The notes under the pieces: model-generated
The model's database searches: none
What the model was told of the DNA's origin: nothing
What the model saw: the letters and a program-made list of their open reading frames with translations, nothing else
Translations under genes and position numbers: made by a program
Virus record (IMG/VR): IMGVR_UViG_3300034061_001941
Coordinates: 1-21,291 of that record
DNA: 21,291 nucleotides
DNA from: a virus
Reading direction: 5' to 3' (one strand)
Part shown: positions 1 through 9,288 of the stretch, one piece after another
How positions within the stretch are numbered: position 1 is the stretch's first letter
Layout of the letters: every line of letters begins with the position of its first letter

Positions 1-318
1 GGTTCTATTAATACTACTTACTTTCCTAAAGATACAAACATTACTGTAGATAGAGTTATAAGCGGTACTACTTTTGAAAGAAGATATCGTGTGGTTTCTT
101 CTACCTCCACTGCTGCACTAATCCAATCTTTAGATAACGATGTTCCTGCAACAAACGATATTTTTACTAATGATGCAAGTCAAACTTTCACTGCATCTTC
201 AGTATCTAATCCAACAGTGGATAAATATTCTGGACAGCTGATGTTTATTGATAATAAAGCTGGATTTACCCCATCAGATGAAGAGACTGTTACTCTTAGA
301 ACTATTATTAGATTCTAA
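1..318 (+). CDS. C-terminal part of a baseplate wedge protein, possibly gp8-like (cut by window start)
   Basis: The reading frame is open from the first base and ends with TAA after about 105 residues, so only the C terminus is present and the true start lies upstream. The fragment is rich in Thr, Ser, Asp and Asn, as expected for a beta-rich virion protein. Its last 30 residues (KYSGQLMFIDNK, then a segment ending TIIRF) resemble the tail end of gp8-like baseplate wedge proteins of marine T4-like phages, which close with a 'SG-L-(Y/F)I-(E/D)N' stretch followed by alternating hydrophobic residues. Its position just before a DUF4815 tail protein fits a baseplate role. The gp8 assignment rests on remembered family resemblance of a short segment and is moderate at best; a virion structural protein is safer. 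Confidence 0.6.
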   Translation, partial: GSINTTYFPKDTNITVDRVISGTTFERRYRVVSSTSTAALIQSLDNDVPATNDIFTNDASQTFTASSVSNPTVDKYSGQLMFIDNKAGFTPSDEETVTLRTIIRF

Positions 319-326
319 CATAAATA
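319..326 (+). promoter_or_regulatory. possible T4-type late promoter box
   Basis: The box CATAAATA differs by one base from the T4 late consensus TATAAATA. It sits directly after the upstream stop codon and about 30 bases before the ATG of the giant structural gene, a normal distance for a phage late promoter. Since the region is AT-rich, one-mismatch matches occur by chance, so this is a position-supported guess. Confidence 0.4.
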
Positions 327-355
327 TAGAGAACTAACCGAGAGAAGAATAAAGA

Positions 356-3300
356 ATGGCTATTAACTTTAATACCGAACCATATTATGACGACTTCGAT
401 GAAACTAAAAAATTCTATCGAATTCTTTATCGCCCAGCGTATGCAGTTCAAGCACGAGAACTTACTCAAATGCAGACTATTCTGCAAAATCAAATTTCTC
501 GTTTTGGAGACCATGTGTTTAAAGAAGGTGCGATGGTCATTCCTGGACAAGCATCTATTGATACTGATATTGGTTATGTTAAATTAGAAGCTGCATATGC
601 GTCAGTTAATGCAGACACAGTTGTTGAAGAATTCGTCGGTTTAACAATTCAAAACGCAACTGGTCTTCAAGCTGAAGTTATCCACTATGCTAAATCTTCT
701 GGTGCAGATCCAGCTACACTTTTTGTTCGTTATAAGAATTCTGGAACTAGCACTACAGAAAAAATATTTGCTGCTGGTGATGTTATTTCTGATGTTGATA
801 CTACATATACTGTTCAAGCACTAGCATCTTCTCCATCTGGTAAGGGTTCAATTGCAACTATTACTCTTGGTGTGTACTATATCAAAGAACACTTTGTCCT
901 CGTAGAACCACAAACAATTATTCTTGACAAATATACAAACACTCCGTCATATCGTATTGGTTTGTTGTGTGAAGAATCTATTGTCACTGCAGAAGAAGAC
1001 GAAACATTATTTGACAATGCTCAAAATTCGTTTAACTATGCTGCTCCAGGTGCTCATCGTTATAGCATAACTGCAACATTAACTAAACTAACTGAAGGAA
1101 GCACTGCTGATACAGATTTTATCGAATTGATTCGTACTGGTGATGGCCAAGTTAAGCGTGAAGTCCGTAGAACAGAATACTCAGTATTAGAAGAAACTTT
1201 TGCTCGTCGTACATATGATGAGTCTGGTAACTATACTGTTAAAAACTTTGAAATTGATATTCGTGAATATAGAGATAACAATCGTGGTGCTTGGTCTTCA
1301 AGCAGAGTTTATCTAACAGGAGATGTGGTTACTAATAGCGGTAACATTTATGTTGCTAGAAACAGCGCAACTTCTTCATCAAGCACTCCACCAACTCATA
1401 CTGCAGGCGCAGTTTATGATGGTCCAGGTAATACTGGTGTTCAATGGGAATATACAACAACTCCATATTACAATCGTGGCATTTATGCTCCAGGAAATGC
1501 AGATACTCTTGTAACAAATCAAGCAAACGAAGCAAAATTAGCTGTTGGTTTGGAGCCTGGAAAAGCATATGTTCAAGGATATGAAATTGAAAAGATTGCA
1601 ACAGAATATGTTCCTGTTGAAAAATCTCGTGAGTTCGTTCAAGTAGAAAATGCTTACATTCCTTCTACTGTAGGAAATTACTTACTTGTAACCAATGTCA
1701 ATAGTTTACCACCAGTAGATACTTTTGGTGAGGTTACATTATACGACAGACTAACATCAGCTGTTGGAACTGCTCCAGCAAGCGCAACTGCAGTTGGTAC
1801 TGCTCGTGTTCGTTTAATAGAATGGCACAATGGAACAATCGGTACACAAACTGCAATTTACAAATTAGGTTTGTTTGATATTAAGATGAATGGAACTTTC
1901 GACTTTAATCGTAAAGTTAAATCTGCTTTCTTTAATGTTTCAAGCGATGCAAATCTTTCTTTCTCTGCAGATATCGAACCAGTTTTAACTCGTTTGATTG
2001 GCTCTGCCACAGCATCATCTTCTACTACAATTACTGGTAATGGTACTTCTTTCCAAACTGATTTTATAGTTGGTGATGTAGTATCATTTGGTGGAACTAA
2101 GCGTCGTATTACAGCGATTGCCTCACAAGTTTCTATGACTGTTGATAGTTCTATTACCGTCACTGGTTCTACTATTGATAGAGTTTCAACTGAAATTAAA
2201 GAGCCAGAAAATACATCTTTAATTTTCCCATTACCTTACTATGCAATTAAAGATGTCCGTTCAGCACTACTTGCTAACGATACAGTCTACACTGTGTATG
2301 AAAAGTTTTCTGGCACTGCAACAGTATCAGGGTCACCTCAATTAACAGTATCAACAGCTTCTGGTAATATGGCTTCTGCTGCAGAAACAGACAATTATAT
2401 TGTTGTTGATAATGATTCTGGTGCTGGCGGTGCTATTGTTCTACCAACTACTATTACTCCATCAGGATCTAGTGTAACATTTGATCTAGATTCCTCACTA
2501 TCTGGTAGATCAATGATGGTTATTGCAGCTGTTAATAAAAGTGGTGCTGTTTTAACAGAAAAGTCTAAAACATTAGTTTCTTCAGCTACCGCAACATTTA
2601 CTACTCAAGCAACTGCTCAAAATTCTACTCTTCTATTAGGCTTCGCTGATGGTTATAGATTAGTATCTGTTAAAATGAAATCTGGAACATTTGCGTCTCC
2701 AGGTGCTTCATATTCTATTGACATTTCAGATCGTTATGATTTTGATAATGGTCAAAGATCTACTCATTATGACCAAGCACGATTAGTTCTTAAAAATTCA
2801 TATGCTCCACCAGAAGCACCTATTGAAGTAACATTTGATTACTTTACACATTCAACTGGTGATTACTTCACAGTAAATTCATATCCTGCAAATGTGGATT
2901 ACAAAGCGATTCCATATTATCAAGGACAAGCATTAAGAGATTGTATTGATTTCCGTCCGAGAATTGATGATGCTGGCACTAGTTTCTCTGGAACTGGATC
3001 CTCTGCATCATTAATACCAAAGCGTGGTATCGATATTGTTACAGACTTTACATATTACTTGGCTCGCAAATCTAAAGTTGCTGTAGATTTTGGTGGTAAC
3101 TTCTTTGCTGTTGATGGTGTCTCATCATTAAATCCAGGAGAGCCATTAGATCCAGCACTTGGTTTAGTTTTATATAACTTAACTTTAGAGCCATATACTT
3201 TCGGCACAAATAGTAATAACATTCAAGTTGGTCGTATTGACAATAAACGATACACTATGCGTGATATTGGTAAACTTGAAAAACGAATTGATAATCTAGA

Positions 3301-6300
3301 ATACTATACTTCACTATCTTTATTAGAGCAACAAACAGAGTCTCTTGACATTATTGATTCTAATGGTGATTCTAGATTTAAAAATGGATTTATTGTAGAT
3401 GGATTTACAGGACATAATACTGGTGATAGTTTGTCGCCAGATTACATCTGCTCTATTGATATGGAAAGAGCAGAACTTCGTCCATTCTATTCAATGAATA
3501 ACATTAATCTGCTAGAAAAGAACTCTAGTGATGCTTCTCGTGCATCAAGTAATTACAAGTTGTATGGTGATGTTATTACTTTACCTCTTGTAGAACATGT
3601 AGCTCTTATAACACAACCATATGCTTCTCGTTTAGAAAACATTAACCCATTTGCAGTATTTACTTTCTTGGGTGATGTTAAAATCAATCCATCATCTGAT
3701 GACTGGTTTGAAGTAGATCGTCGTCCAGATTTAGTTATTGATGTTGAGGGAAATTACAGCACAATTAAAAATATTGCTGAGAGACGAGGTGTTCTTGGCA
3801 CTGTTTGGAATGCATGGCAAAATAGCTGGACTGGGGCAAGTGTAAGCAGTGGTGCTGTTAAGTTTACATTTGGCAGTCAATGGGCATCTGGTTTCGGTGA
3901 TGTTCGTTTATCACAAGCAGAAGTTCAGGCTAGATTTGGTATTACTGGTTGGGGTAATGCTCGTCAAATTACTGTAGAATCTACAGCAACACAAGTTGGT
4001 CAATCGAGAACTGGTGTTAAAACATCATTAGTTACAAAAATTGATAGACAAGTAGTTGGAGATCGTGTTCTTTCAACTGCTGCAATTCCATACATTAGAT
4101 CTAGAAATGTTTTAATTCAGGTACAGAAATTAAAACCAGGAACTCGTTTCTATCCATTCTTTGATAATATTAGTATTGCTTCTTATTGCACTCCTGCGTC
4201 TAAAATAACATACACTCCAGTTTCTGGGGCATTTAATACTGAAACTAATGTGGGTGGTCTTGCATCAGGTTCTGCTCGTCGCATTAATGGAGATTCACAA
4301 GTATGTTTAAATCGTGGTGATGTTATCACAGGTGGAACATCTGGTGCTACTGCAGTTGTAGTCGGCAAAGAATTTAATCCAGATACTAATGCATATGCAT
4401 TATATGTTGTTAATATCGTTGGAACATTTAGTTCTACTGAAACAATCACTGGATCTGTTTCTGCTGCTACTGGTACTGTTGGTACTGTAACAGTTGCCTC
4501 TCTTGGCGGTAATTTGGTTAGTAACTTTAATGGTGATATACAATTATTGTTTAATATCCCAAATACAGACGCATTAAGATTCCGTTGCGGTACTCGTGAA
4601 TTTAAACTAGTTGATGTGTCAACAGCTGATGGCGACTTTACTTCTCGTGGTCGTGCAAACTATCGTGCAGAAGGTATTTTAGAAACTCGCCAACAAACAG
4701 TTCACTCAGTTCGTAATGCAGAACTAGTAGAAGAACAAGTTTCAGAAAATCGAGTTATCGTTCAAACATCAGATCGTATTGTTGCTGATACAGGATGGTG
4801 GGATCCTCTTGCTCAAACATTCTTAATTGAACAAAAGGGTGGTTGCTTCTTATCTAAGGTAGATATTTTCTTTGCAACCAAAGATGAAAAAATTCCAGTT
4901 ATGCTAGAAATTCGTGAAGTTGTAAATGGATATCCTGGAAAGCGAGTTCTACCATTTAGCCGTGTCACATTAAAACCAGAACAGGTAAGTTTATCTGCTA
5001 ACACTGTAACACTTGATGGTGTATCAGTTAACAAGTATGATACTGCTACAACATTTACATTCCCTTCTCCAGTTTATGTGCAGGAAAATACAGAGTATTG
5101 CATTATCTTAGCATCAGATTCAAATGCATATAAAGTTTGGATTTCTCAAGTTGGTGAGCAAATGCCAGGAACTGCTCGTACCATTTCTGAACAACCATAT
5201 CTTGGCTCGTTGTTCAAATCACAAAACGCTTCTACTTGGACAGCTGATCAAACACAAGACTTAAAATTTGTTTTATATCGTGCTAAATTTGATACAAGCG
5301 TACAGGCTAATGTTGAGTATGTAAACGATTTAATTCCTCTTCAAACTTTGGGTACAGATCCATTTGAAACACGAGTTGGGCAAACAAAAGTTCGTGTCTG
5401 GCATGACAATCATGGTATGCCATCTGGATCTCGTGCAACAATTAGTGGTGTTGCTGCAGCAGTAAACGGTATCCCAGCTGCAGAATTAAATACAACACAT
5501 GTTATTAGCGATGTAGATTTAGACTCTTATGTTGTTACTGTGGCTACTACTTCTGCAACTGCTTCTGGATATGGTGGTGGCTCTGCAGTTAAAAGTTCAA
5601 GAAATCTACAGTATGATGCAGTTCAACCAGCAGTTCAAATTCAGACATTCTCCGAAACCCAAGTTGATTTTGGAATTAAAACTACTACTGGCAAATCTGT
5701 AGATTCAACTACTCAAACAGCGTATGTGCAAGATGCGTCTTTTAGCGGAATTCTTGCAAATGAGACTAATTATTTCACTGCTCCAAGAATGATCGCATCT
5801 GAAGTTAATGAAACCAATTCTTTAAGTGGAAATAAATCTGTAACTATGAATGTTACATTTAGCAGTACAAATAATGCACTATCACCAATTCTTGATACAC
5901 ATCGTACAAGTATGATTGTTATTAATAACAAAATTAATGAACCATCAGAAACTAATATGAATGTGGCTGGTCTTGATTATAATGTTATTTTAAATGGTCT
6001 TTCTGGTGTTACTGTTGCAGGAAATCAGATTACAACTTCTACTAGAAATGCACAATTTAAGACAGCAACTGTTGGTAAGTATCTGACAATCGCTGGGGCA
6101 TCTTCTGGTTCAAGCACTCGTTTGATTACTGCTGTTGCCTCAGATGGTAGTTCTATTACTTTCTCTGCAGCACCAGATGCAATTACTGGTAATGCTACTT
6201 TAACTCAGCGTGAAAGATTCGTTGATGAGATCGCTCCAATCGAGTCATCAAGTTATAGTAAATATGTAACTAAGACTGTTAATTTGGCAAATCCTTCTAA

Positions 6301-6595
6301 TTATCTAAGAGTTCGTTTTGCTGTTAATTTACCAGCAGAAGCATCAGTTGAAGTTTATTACAAAACTGCTGTCGTTGGATCTACAGCGTCTTTCGATTCT
6401 GTGCCATATACTTTAATGACAGTTGATGCACCTATTGTTAATTTTAGTAATGGAACAGATCGATTTGTTGATGCTAGTTTTTCTGAAGCAGACATGGAAG
6501 CGTTTGATGCCGTTAAATTAAAAATAGTTATGAAGTCAGATAACAGTTCTGAAGTTCCAAGAATTAAAGATCTTCGTGTAATAGCGTGTGCATAA
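356..6595 (+). CDS. Giant DUF4815-type baseplate/tail structural protein (2079 aa)
   Basis: The product is a very large virion protein, probably part of the baseplate or tail periphery. Its N terminus (residues about 3-65: PYYDDFDETKKF, RPAYAVQARELTQ, LQNQISRFGDHVF) is the hallmark start of DUF4815 proteins found in marine T4-like phages. Around residues 315-370 there is an insertion with the pattern W-x5-Y-x2-GD-x-V-x4-G-x-Y-x-A, ending PTHTAG...W-x-Y, like small carbohydrate-binding-type modules in phage tail proteins. The C-terminal part carries beta-sandwich-like segments: an 'ISG-x-AAAVNG' segment near 1690-1745, and 'VGD/VGK...R-I-TA' segments near 560-610 and 1890-1945. No transmembrane or signal segment is evident. 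The ATG follows a purine-rich GAGAGAAG stretch. The stop overlaps the next ATG (TAATG), implying translational coupling. The structural role is well supported; exact location in the particle is inferred. Confidence 0.85.
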   Translation: MAINFNTEPYYDDFDETKKFYRILYRPAYAVQARELTQMQTILQNQISRFGDHVFKEGAMVIPGQASIDTDIGYVKLEAAYASVNADTVVEEFVGLTIQNATGLQAEVIHYAKSSGADPATLFVRYKNSGTSTTEKIFAAGDVISDVDTTYTVQALASSPSGKGSIATITLGVYYIKEHFVLVEPQTIILDKYTNTPSYRIGLLCEESIVTAEEDETLFDNAQNSFNYAAPGAHRYSITATLTKLTEGSTADTDFIELIRTGDGQVKREVRRTEYSVLEETFARRTYDESGNYTVKNFEIDIREYRDNNRGAWSSSRVYLTGDVVTNSGNIYVARNSATSSSSTPPTHTAGAVYDGPGNTGVQWEYTTTPYYNRGIYAPGNADTLVTNQANEAKLAVGLEPGKAYVQGYEIEKIATEYVPVEKSREFVQVENAYIPSTVGNYLLVTNVNSLPPVDTFGEVTLYDRLTSAVGTAPASATAVGTARVRLIEWHNGTIGTQTAIYKLGLFDIKMNGTFDFNRKVKSAFFNVSSDANLSFSADIEPVLTRLIGSATASSSTTITGNGTSFQTDFIVGDVVSFGGTKRRITAIASQVSMTVDSSITVTGSTIDRVSTEIKEPENTSLIFPLPYYAIKDVRSALLANDTVYTVYEKFSGTATVSGSPQLTVSTASGNMASAAETDNYIVVDNDSGAGGAIVLPTTITPSGSSVTFDLDSSLSGRSMMVIAAVNKSGAVLTEKSKTLVSSATATFTTQATAQNSTLLLGFADGYRLVSVKMKSGTFASPGASYSIDISDRYDFDNGQRSTHYDQARLVLKNSYAPPEAPIEVTFDYFTHSTGDYFTVNSYPANVDYKAIPYYQGQALRDCIDFRPRIDDAGTSFSGTGSSASLIPKRGIDIVTDFTYYLARKSKVAVDFGGNFFAVDGVSSLNPGEPLDPALGLVLYNLTLEPYTFGTNSNNIQVGRIDNKRYTMRDIGKLEKRIDNLEYYTSLSLLEQQTESLDIIDSNGDSRFKNGFIVDGFTGHNTGDSLSPDYICSIDMERAELRPFYSMNNINLLEKNSSDASRASSNYKLYGDVITLPLVEHVALITQPYASRLENINPFAVFTFLGDVKINPSSDDWFEVDRRPDLVIDVEGNYSTIKNIAERRGVLGTVWNAWQNSWTGASVSSGAVKFTFGSQWASGFGDVRLSQAEVQARFGITGWGNARQITVESTATQVGQSRTGVKTSLVTKIDRQVVGDRVLSTAAIPYIRSRNVLIQVQKLKPGTRFYPFFDNISIASYCTPASKITYTPVSGAFNTETNVGGLASGSARRINGDSQVCLNRGDVITGGTSGATAVVVGKEFNPDTNAYALYVVNIVGTFSSTETITGSVSAATGTVGTVTVASLGGNLVSNFNGDIQLLFNIPNTDALRFRCGTREFKLVDVSTADGDFTSRGRANYRAEGILETRQQTVHSVRNAELVEEQVSENRVIVQTSDRIVADTGWWDPLAQTFLIEQKGGCFLSKVDIFFATKDEKIPVMLEIREVVNGYPGKRVLPFSRVTLKPEQVSLSANTVTLDGVSVNKYDTATTFTFPSPVYVQENTEYCIILASDSNAYKVWISQVGEQMPGTARTISEQPYLGSLFKSQNASTWTADQTQDLKFVLYRAKFDTSVQANVEYVNDLIPLQTLGTDPFETRVGQTKVRVWHDNHGMPSGSRATISGVAAAVNGIPAAELNTTHVISDVDLDSYVVTVATTSATASGYGGGSAVKSSRNLQYDAVQPAVQIQTFSETQVDFGIKTTTGKSVDSTTQTAYVQDASFSGILANETNYFTAPRMIASEVNETNSLSGNKSVTMNVTFSSTNNALSPILDTHRTSMIVINNKINEPSETNMNVAGLDYNVILNGLSGVTVAGNQITTSTRNAQFKTATVGKYLTIAGASSGSSTRLITAVASDGSSITFSAAPDAITGNATLTQRERFVDEIAPIESSSYSKYVTKTVNLANPSNYLRVRFAVNLPAEASVEVYYKTAVVGSTASFDSVPYTLMTVDAPIVNFSNGTDRFVDASFSEADMEAFDAVKLKIVMKSDNSSEVPRIKDLRVIACA

Positions 6596-6822
6596 TGGAA
6601 TTTGTTAGAATACAAGATAGTGATAGTTTAATTAGAGATTTATCCAGTGGTGCGGTGATAAATACTAATACAACAGACTATCAAAACTATCTTGCTAAAA
6701 AAAATTCTTCTAAAGATATGAAGCAACAAATTAAACAAAACTCTGATAAGATTGAAAAGATCGAATCAGATTTATCAGAGATTAAGCAATTGCTTATCAC
6801 TCTTATCAATAAGGAACGATAA
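6595..6822 (+). CDS. Small coiled-coil phage protein (75 aa)
   Basis: I do not recognise a named family. The start at 6595 is chosen because its ATG overlaps the TAA of the giant tail gene; an in-frame ATG nine bases upstream would lie inside that gene. The first half is polar (MEFVRIQDSDS, then a DYQNYLAKK stretch). The second half, about residues 42-72, is a clear heptad coiled coil with Ile and Leu at a/d positions (KQQIKQNSDKIEKIESDL, then a run rich in Ile/Leu). Short proteins of this type often sit between tail genes of marine T4-like phages. A role in trimerising or connecting tail parts is a guess. Its stop overlaps the start of the next gene (TAATG). Confidence 0.75.
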   Translation: MEFVRIQDSDSLIRDLSSGAVINTNTTDYQNYLAKKNSSKDMKQQIKQNSDKIEKIESDLSEIKQLLITLINKER

Positions 6823-8036
6823 TGGCAGTAATCGTATTACGATCAGTTAAAGGCAGTCCGCTTACGATTGCAGAGGCAGATGCTAATTTTACCAATCTAA
6901 ACACTGAGGTTGGAACTAAACTAGACACCGCAACATATACTGCAGCAGATGTTTTAAGTAAACTTCTAACTGTAGATGGTTCAGGATCTGGTTTAGATGC
7001 AGACCGACTAGACGGATTACAATCTGCCACTGCAAATACAGTTAGCACTATTGTTGCTCGTGACTCGTCTGGTAATTTTTCTGCAGGAACTATTACTGCT
7101 TCTTTAGTTGGAAATGTAACAGGAAATCTTACAGGTAATGTAACTGGAACCGTAACTGGTAATGCAACCAATGTTGATGGCACTGTAGCATTAAACAATG
7201 GTGGTACAGGTGCAACTACTGCTGCAAACGCTAGAACAAATCTTGGTTTAGGCACTATAGCAACTCAAGCATCTAACAGTGTATCAATCACTGGTGGCTC
7301 TATTGCTGGTATTACAGATTTAGCAATTGCTGATGGTGGTACTGGTGGCTCTACAGCAACTCAAGCAAGAACGAATCTTGGTTTAGTTATCGGTTCAGAT
7401 ATTCAACCATTCTCTAATAATTTAACAGCACTTGCTGCTGTAACCAGTCATGGATTTTTTGTTAAAGATTCAGCAGGTACAGCAGTAACAAGAAGTATTG
7501 CAGCTGGTGGTTCTATAACAGTAACGAATGGTGATGGTGTTTCTGGAAACCCTACTATTGCGTTATCAAGCACACCTACTGTTTCTTCTATTACTAAATC
7601 TGGAACGAATGGTTCTGGTGATATTGGTCAAACTGGCAATCGCTTTGGTACTATTTTTGGTACAGCTACTTCTGCTAGATACGCTGACTTGGCAGAAAAA
7701 TATACAACTGATGCTGAGTATGAGGCAGGAACTGTTTTAGCAGTTGCAATTAATGGTGATGCAGAAGCAACTCAAACATGGCAGTCTGGACAAAGAGTTC
7801 TTGGTGTAGTTTCTACCAATCCAGCGTTCTTAATGAATGATGACGCAGATGGTCAAGCGATTGCACTTCGTGGTCGTGTTCCAGTTAAAGTTATTGGTCC
7901 AATCCGTAAAGGACAACCACTAATCTGTAATCAAGATGGTAAAGGTATGTATGGCGATACTTCTAATTCGTTTGCCATAGCATTAGAAACAAATGAAGAC
8001 GCATCTGTTAAATTAGTTGAGTGTGTTATCCTATGA
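6822..8036 (+). CDS. Tail fibre protein with GGTG-type repeats (404 aa)
   Basis: This is a fibrous tail protein. Residues about 13-33 carry an N-terminal motif (SPLTIAEADANFTNLN) that recurs in the second fibre gene at 16869 and is probably a docking segment. The middle is low-complexity and beta-helix-like: a 'GNVTGNLTGNVTGTVTGN' array near 105-122, then two copies of a GGTG-x-TA-x2-(A)RTNLGL phage fibre repeat at about 127-143 and 172-188. From about residue 286 a globular C-terminal domain begins with ARYADLAEKY, continues with GVVSTNPAF, and contains LRGRVPVKVIGP; this 'ADLAE' type of C-terminal domain caps many phage fibres. The start has a good AAGGAA ribosome site and overlaps the upstream stop. 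Receptor binding is inferred, not shown. Confidence 0.85.
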   Translation: MAVIVLRSVKGSPLTIAEADANFTNLNTEVGTKLDTATYTAADVLSKLLTVDGSGSGLDADRLDGLQSATANTVSTIVARDSSGNFSAGTITASLVGNVTGNLTGNVTGTVTGNATNVDGTVALNNGGTGATTAANARTNLGLGTIATQASNSVSITGGSIAGITDLAIADGGTGGSTATQARTNLGLVIGSDIQPFSNNLTALAAVTSHGFFVKDSAGTAVTRSIAAGGSITVTNGDGVSGNPTIALSSTPTVSSITKSGTNGSGDIGQTGNRFGTIFGTATSARYADLAEKYTTDAEYEAGTVLAVAINGDAEATQTWQSGQRVLGVVSTNPAFLMNDDADGQAIALRGRVPVKVIGPIRKGQPLICNQDGKGMYGDTSNSFAIALETNEDASVKLVECVIL

Positions 8037-8413
8037 CAAACGCTGAGAAAGAAAGTCTTTTTTACGACTTTGTTAAACAGCATGAACAACTTCAGCATTT
8101 AACATTTGGTGAACCAATTGAAGGACAGCAATGGATTGGTGTTCTTACTGAAGGGTTTAACAAAGATGATGGTGTTTATATTTCAGCAGACTGGGATGAA
8201 GTTTACGGAGACTTTCTAGAGTCATCAAATGAATCTGTTGAATATATCTCTAGTCAAATTTCTAGTATTGACACTAGAAGAAAATTGGCAGACTTTATAA
8301 CAACATATATACTTGAAAAACTAAAAGCAGATAACATTCAATCTCAAAAAGTATATGTTTGCATTTCTGATAATTGGGATAAAACTTGGTTTGACTCTAT
8401 AGAGGAAAGTTAA
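8033..8413 (+). CDS. Hypothetical phage protein (126 aa)
   Basis: I do not recognise a family. The start at 8033 is preferred because ATG overlaps the TGA of the fibre gene (ATGA); an upstream GTG in frame lies inside that gene. The protein is acidic, with no cysteine pair or membrane segment, and has several aromatic residues (WIGVLTEGF, SADWDEVYGDFLE, SDNWDKTWFDS). The N terminus (TNAEKESLFYDFVKQHEQ) and the middle (RKLADFITTYILEKLKAD) look helical. It is followed directly by another small gene with the GAGGAA ribosome site inside its 3' end. The place between a fibre gene and an acetyltransferase-like gene suggests an accessory or chaperone role, but nothing in the sequence proves this. 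Confidence 0.7.
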   Translation: MTNAEKESLFYDFVKQHEQLQHLTFGEPIEGQQWIGVLTEGFNKDDGVYISADWDEVYGDFLESSNESVEYISSQISSIDTRRKLADFITTYILEKLKADNIQSQKVYVCISDNWDKTWFDSIEES

Positions 8414-8800
8414 ATGTCTTTATATGGAGTTTTTGGTACAGATATTGATTCGGCTCTAAACTCTTTAAGTAACCCAATACCTCTTCAAAGAGATATGTAT
8501 GGGCAAGTTGTTATAAAACTTCCAGTGGTTAATAAAAATGACTACACAATGCATATTGAATTATTCAATGGATTGTTGTGGTTTCATACAGACATTCGTA
8601 AATGGACTGGCACAGTAAAGGATAGTTTTATAAAAGACTTAGATTTACTGCAATACTTAATAGAGATTCCTCTGGTAGCAATTAGTCGAGTTTCTAATAA
8701 AAAGTTAATTAAATTTGGTGAATCTATTGGTTTTAAATATAAACAGGATTTCTTAGGAAAAGATAATCATATGTATGTAATTTATACAAGGAGTCTGTAA
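8414..8800 (+). CDS. Small GNAT-like phage protein (128 aa)
   Basis: The C-terminal motif NKKLIKFGESIGFKYK (residues 95-110) matches the last helix and strand of GNAT acetyltransferases ('N..a..f...lGF'). The preceding segments (HIELFNGLLWFHTDIRKW, then DLDLLQYL and IPLVAISRV) follow the order seen in short phage proteins with this fold. The usual acetyl-CoA loop (Q/RxxGxG/A) is not visible, so catalytic activity is doubtful; it may be a degenerate or structural GNAT-like protein. The ATG directly follows the upstream stop and has a GAGGAA site. Its own stop overlaps the next start (TAATG) and an AAGGAG site lies inside its 3' end. The fold assignment is moderately sure, the function unknown. 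Confidence 0.65.
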   Translation: MSLYGVFGTDIDSALNSLSNPIPLQRDMYGQVVIKLPVVNKNDYTMHIELFNGLLWFHTDIRKWTGTVKDSFIKDLDLLQYLIEIPLVAISRVSNKKLIKFGESIGFKYKQDFLGKDNHMYVIYTRSL

Positions 8801-9264
8801 TGGGTGGTACAGTAATATCATCAGCATTAGTAGCAACTGTTGCTGCAGCAGCTGCAGCAACAGTTACTGGCGCAAACACAACAGAACGAACTGCAAAATC
8901 AATTGTTTGGCCAAATGGTGGTGTTGATCAAACTGCAGAACTTGCATCATTAAGAACTGCTATCCAATCTGGCAATACTATATTTGCAAATGATCTTAAT
9001 AGAGTAGCAACTTTAATTAATAATATGAATGGACATTATCACACATATGATGATGCAAAACAACTAGCTACCTACGGTAATAATGGTGATAGAACTAATT
9101 ATATTGTGACTATAAGCACTGGTGTTGCTCAGGACACTACCAGTGCTCCAACAGACACAGCTTCTAATACTACAATTACGGCATCTAGACATAACGAATT
9201 AAAAGATGCAATTAATAATATTAGAAACCACTACCATGAAATTGGTGATAACACATCACTTTAA
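8800..9264 (+). CDS. Virion protein with two His-x-His modules (154 aa)
   Basis: This is probably a small tail or fibre-tip protein. The N terminus has a short hydrophobic Ala-rich stretch (residues about 6-24), which could be a membrane-like or fusion-type segment. Two 26-residue repeats follow, residues 60-85 and 125-150. They share the pattern T-I-x-A-x3-N-x5-INN-x3-HYH-x3-D, so both end in a His-Tyr-His motif. In phage fibre and spike tips (for example T4 gp37) HxH motifs from three chains bind iron; by analogy these may be metal sites in a trimer. The same module occurs a third time in the 67-aa Cys-rich protein at 10215. A strong AAGGAG ribosome site precedes the ATG. The structural role is inferred. 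Confidence 0.7.
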   Translation: MGGTVISSALVATVAAAAAATVTGANTTERTAKSIVWPNGGVDQTAELASLRTAIQSGNTIFANDLNRVATLINNMNGHYHTYDDAKQLATYGNNGDRTNYIVTISTGVAQDTTSAPTDTASNTTITASRHNELKDAINNIRNHYHEIGDNTSL

Positions 9265-9288
9265 TAATTATTTACCTGTGAGTATATT

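Noticed and set aside
7128-7172. Short tandem DNA repeats (GGTAATGTAACTGG type) considered as a CRISPR or regulatory repeat
   Set aside because: They are in frame and encode the GN(V/L)TG fibre repeat; there are no spacers and no change of strand.
6806-7255. 149-aa minus-strand frame opposite the first fibre gene
   Set aside because: Pro/Val/Ser-rich composition mirrors the Gly/Thr/Asn repeats of the fibre on the + strand; no start signal.
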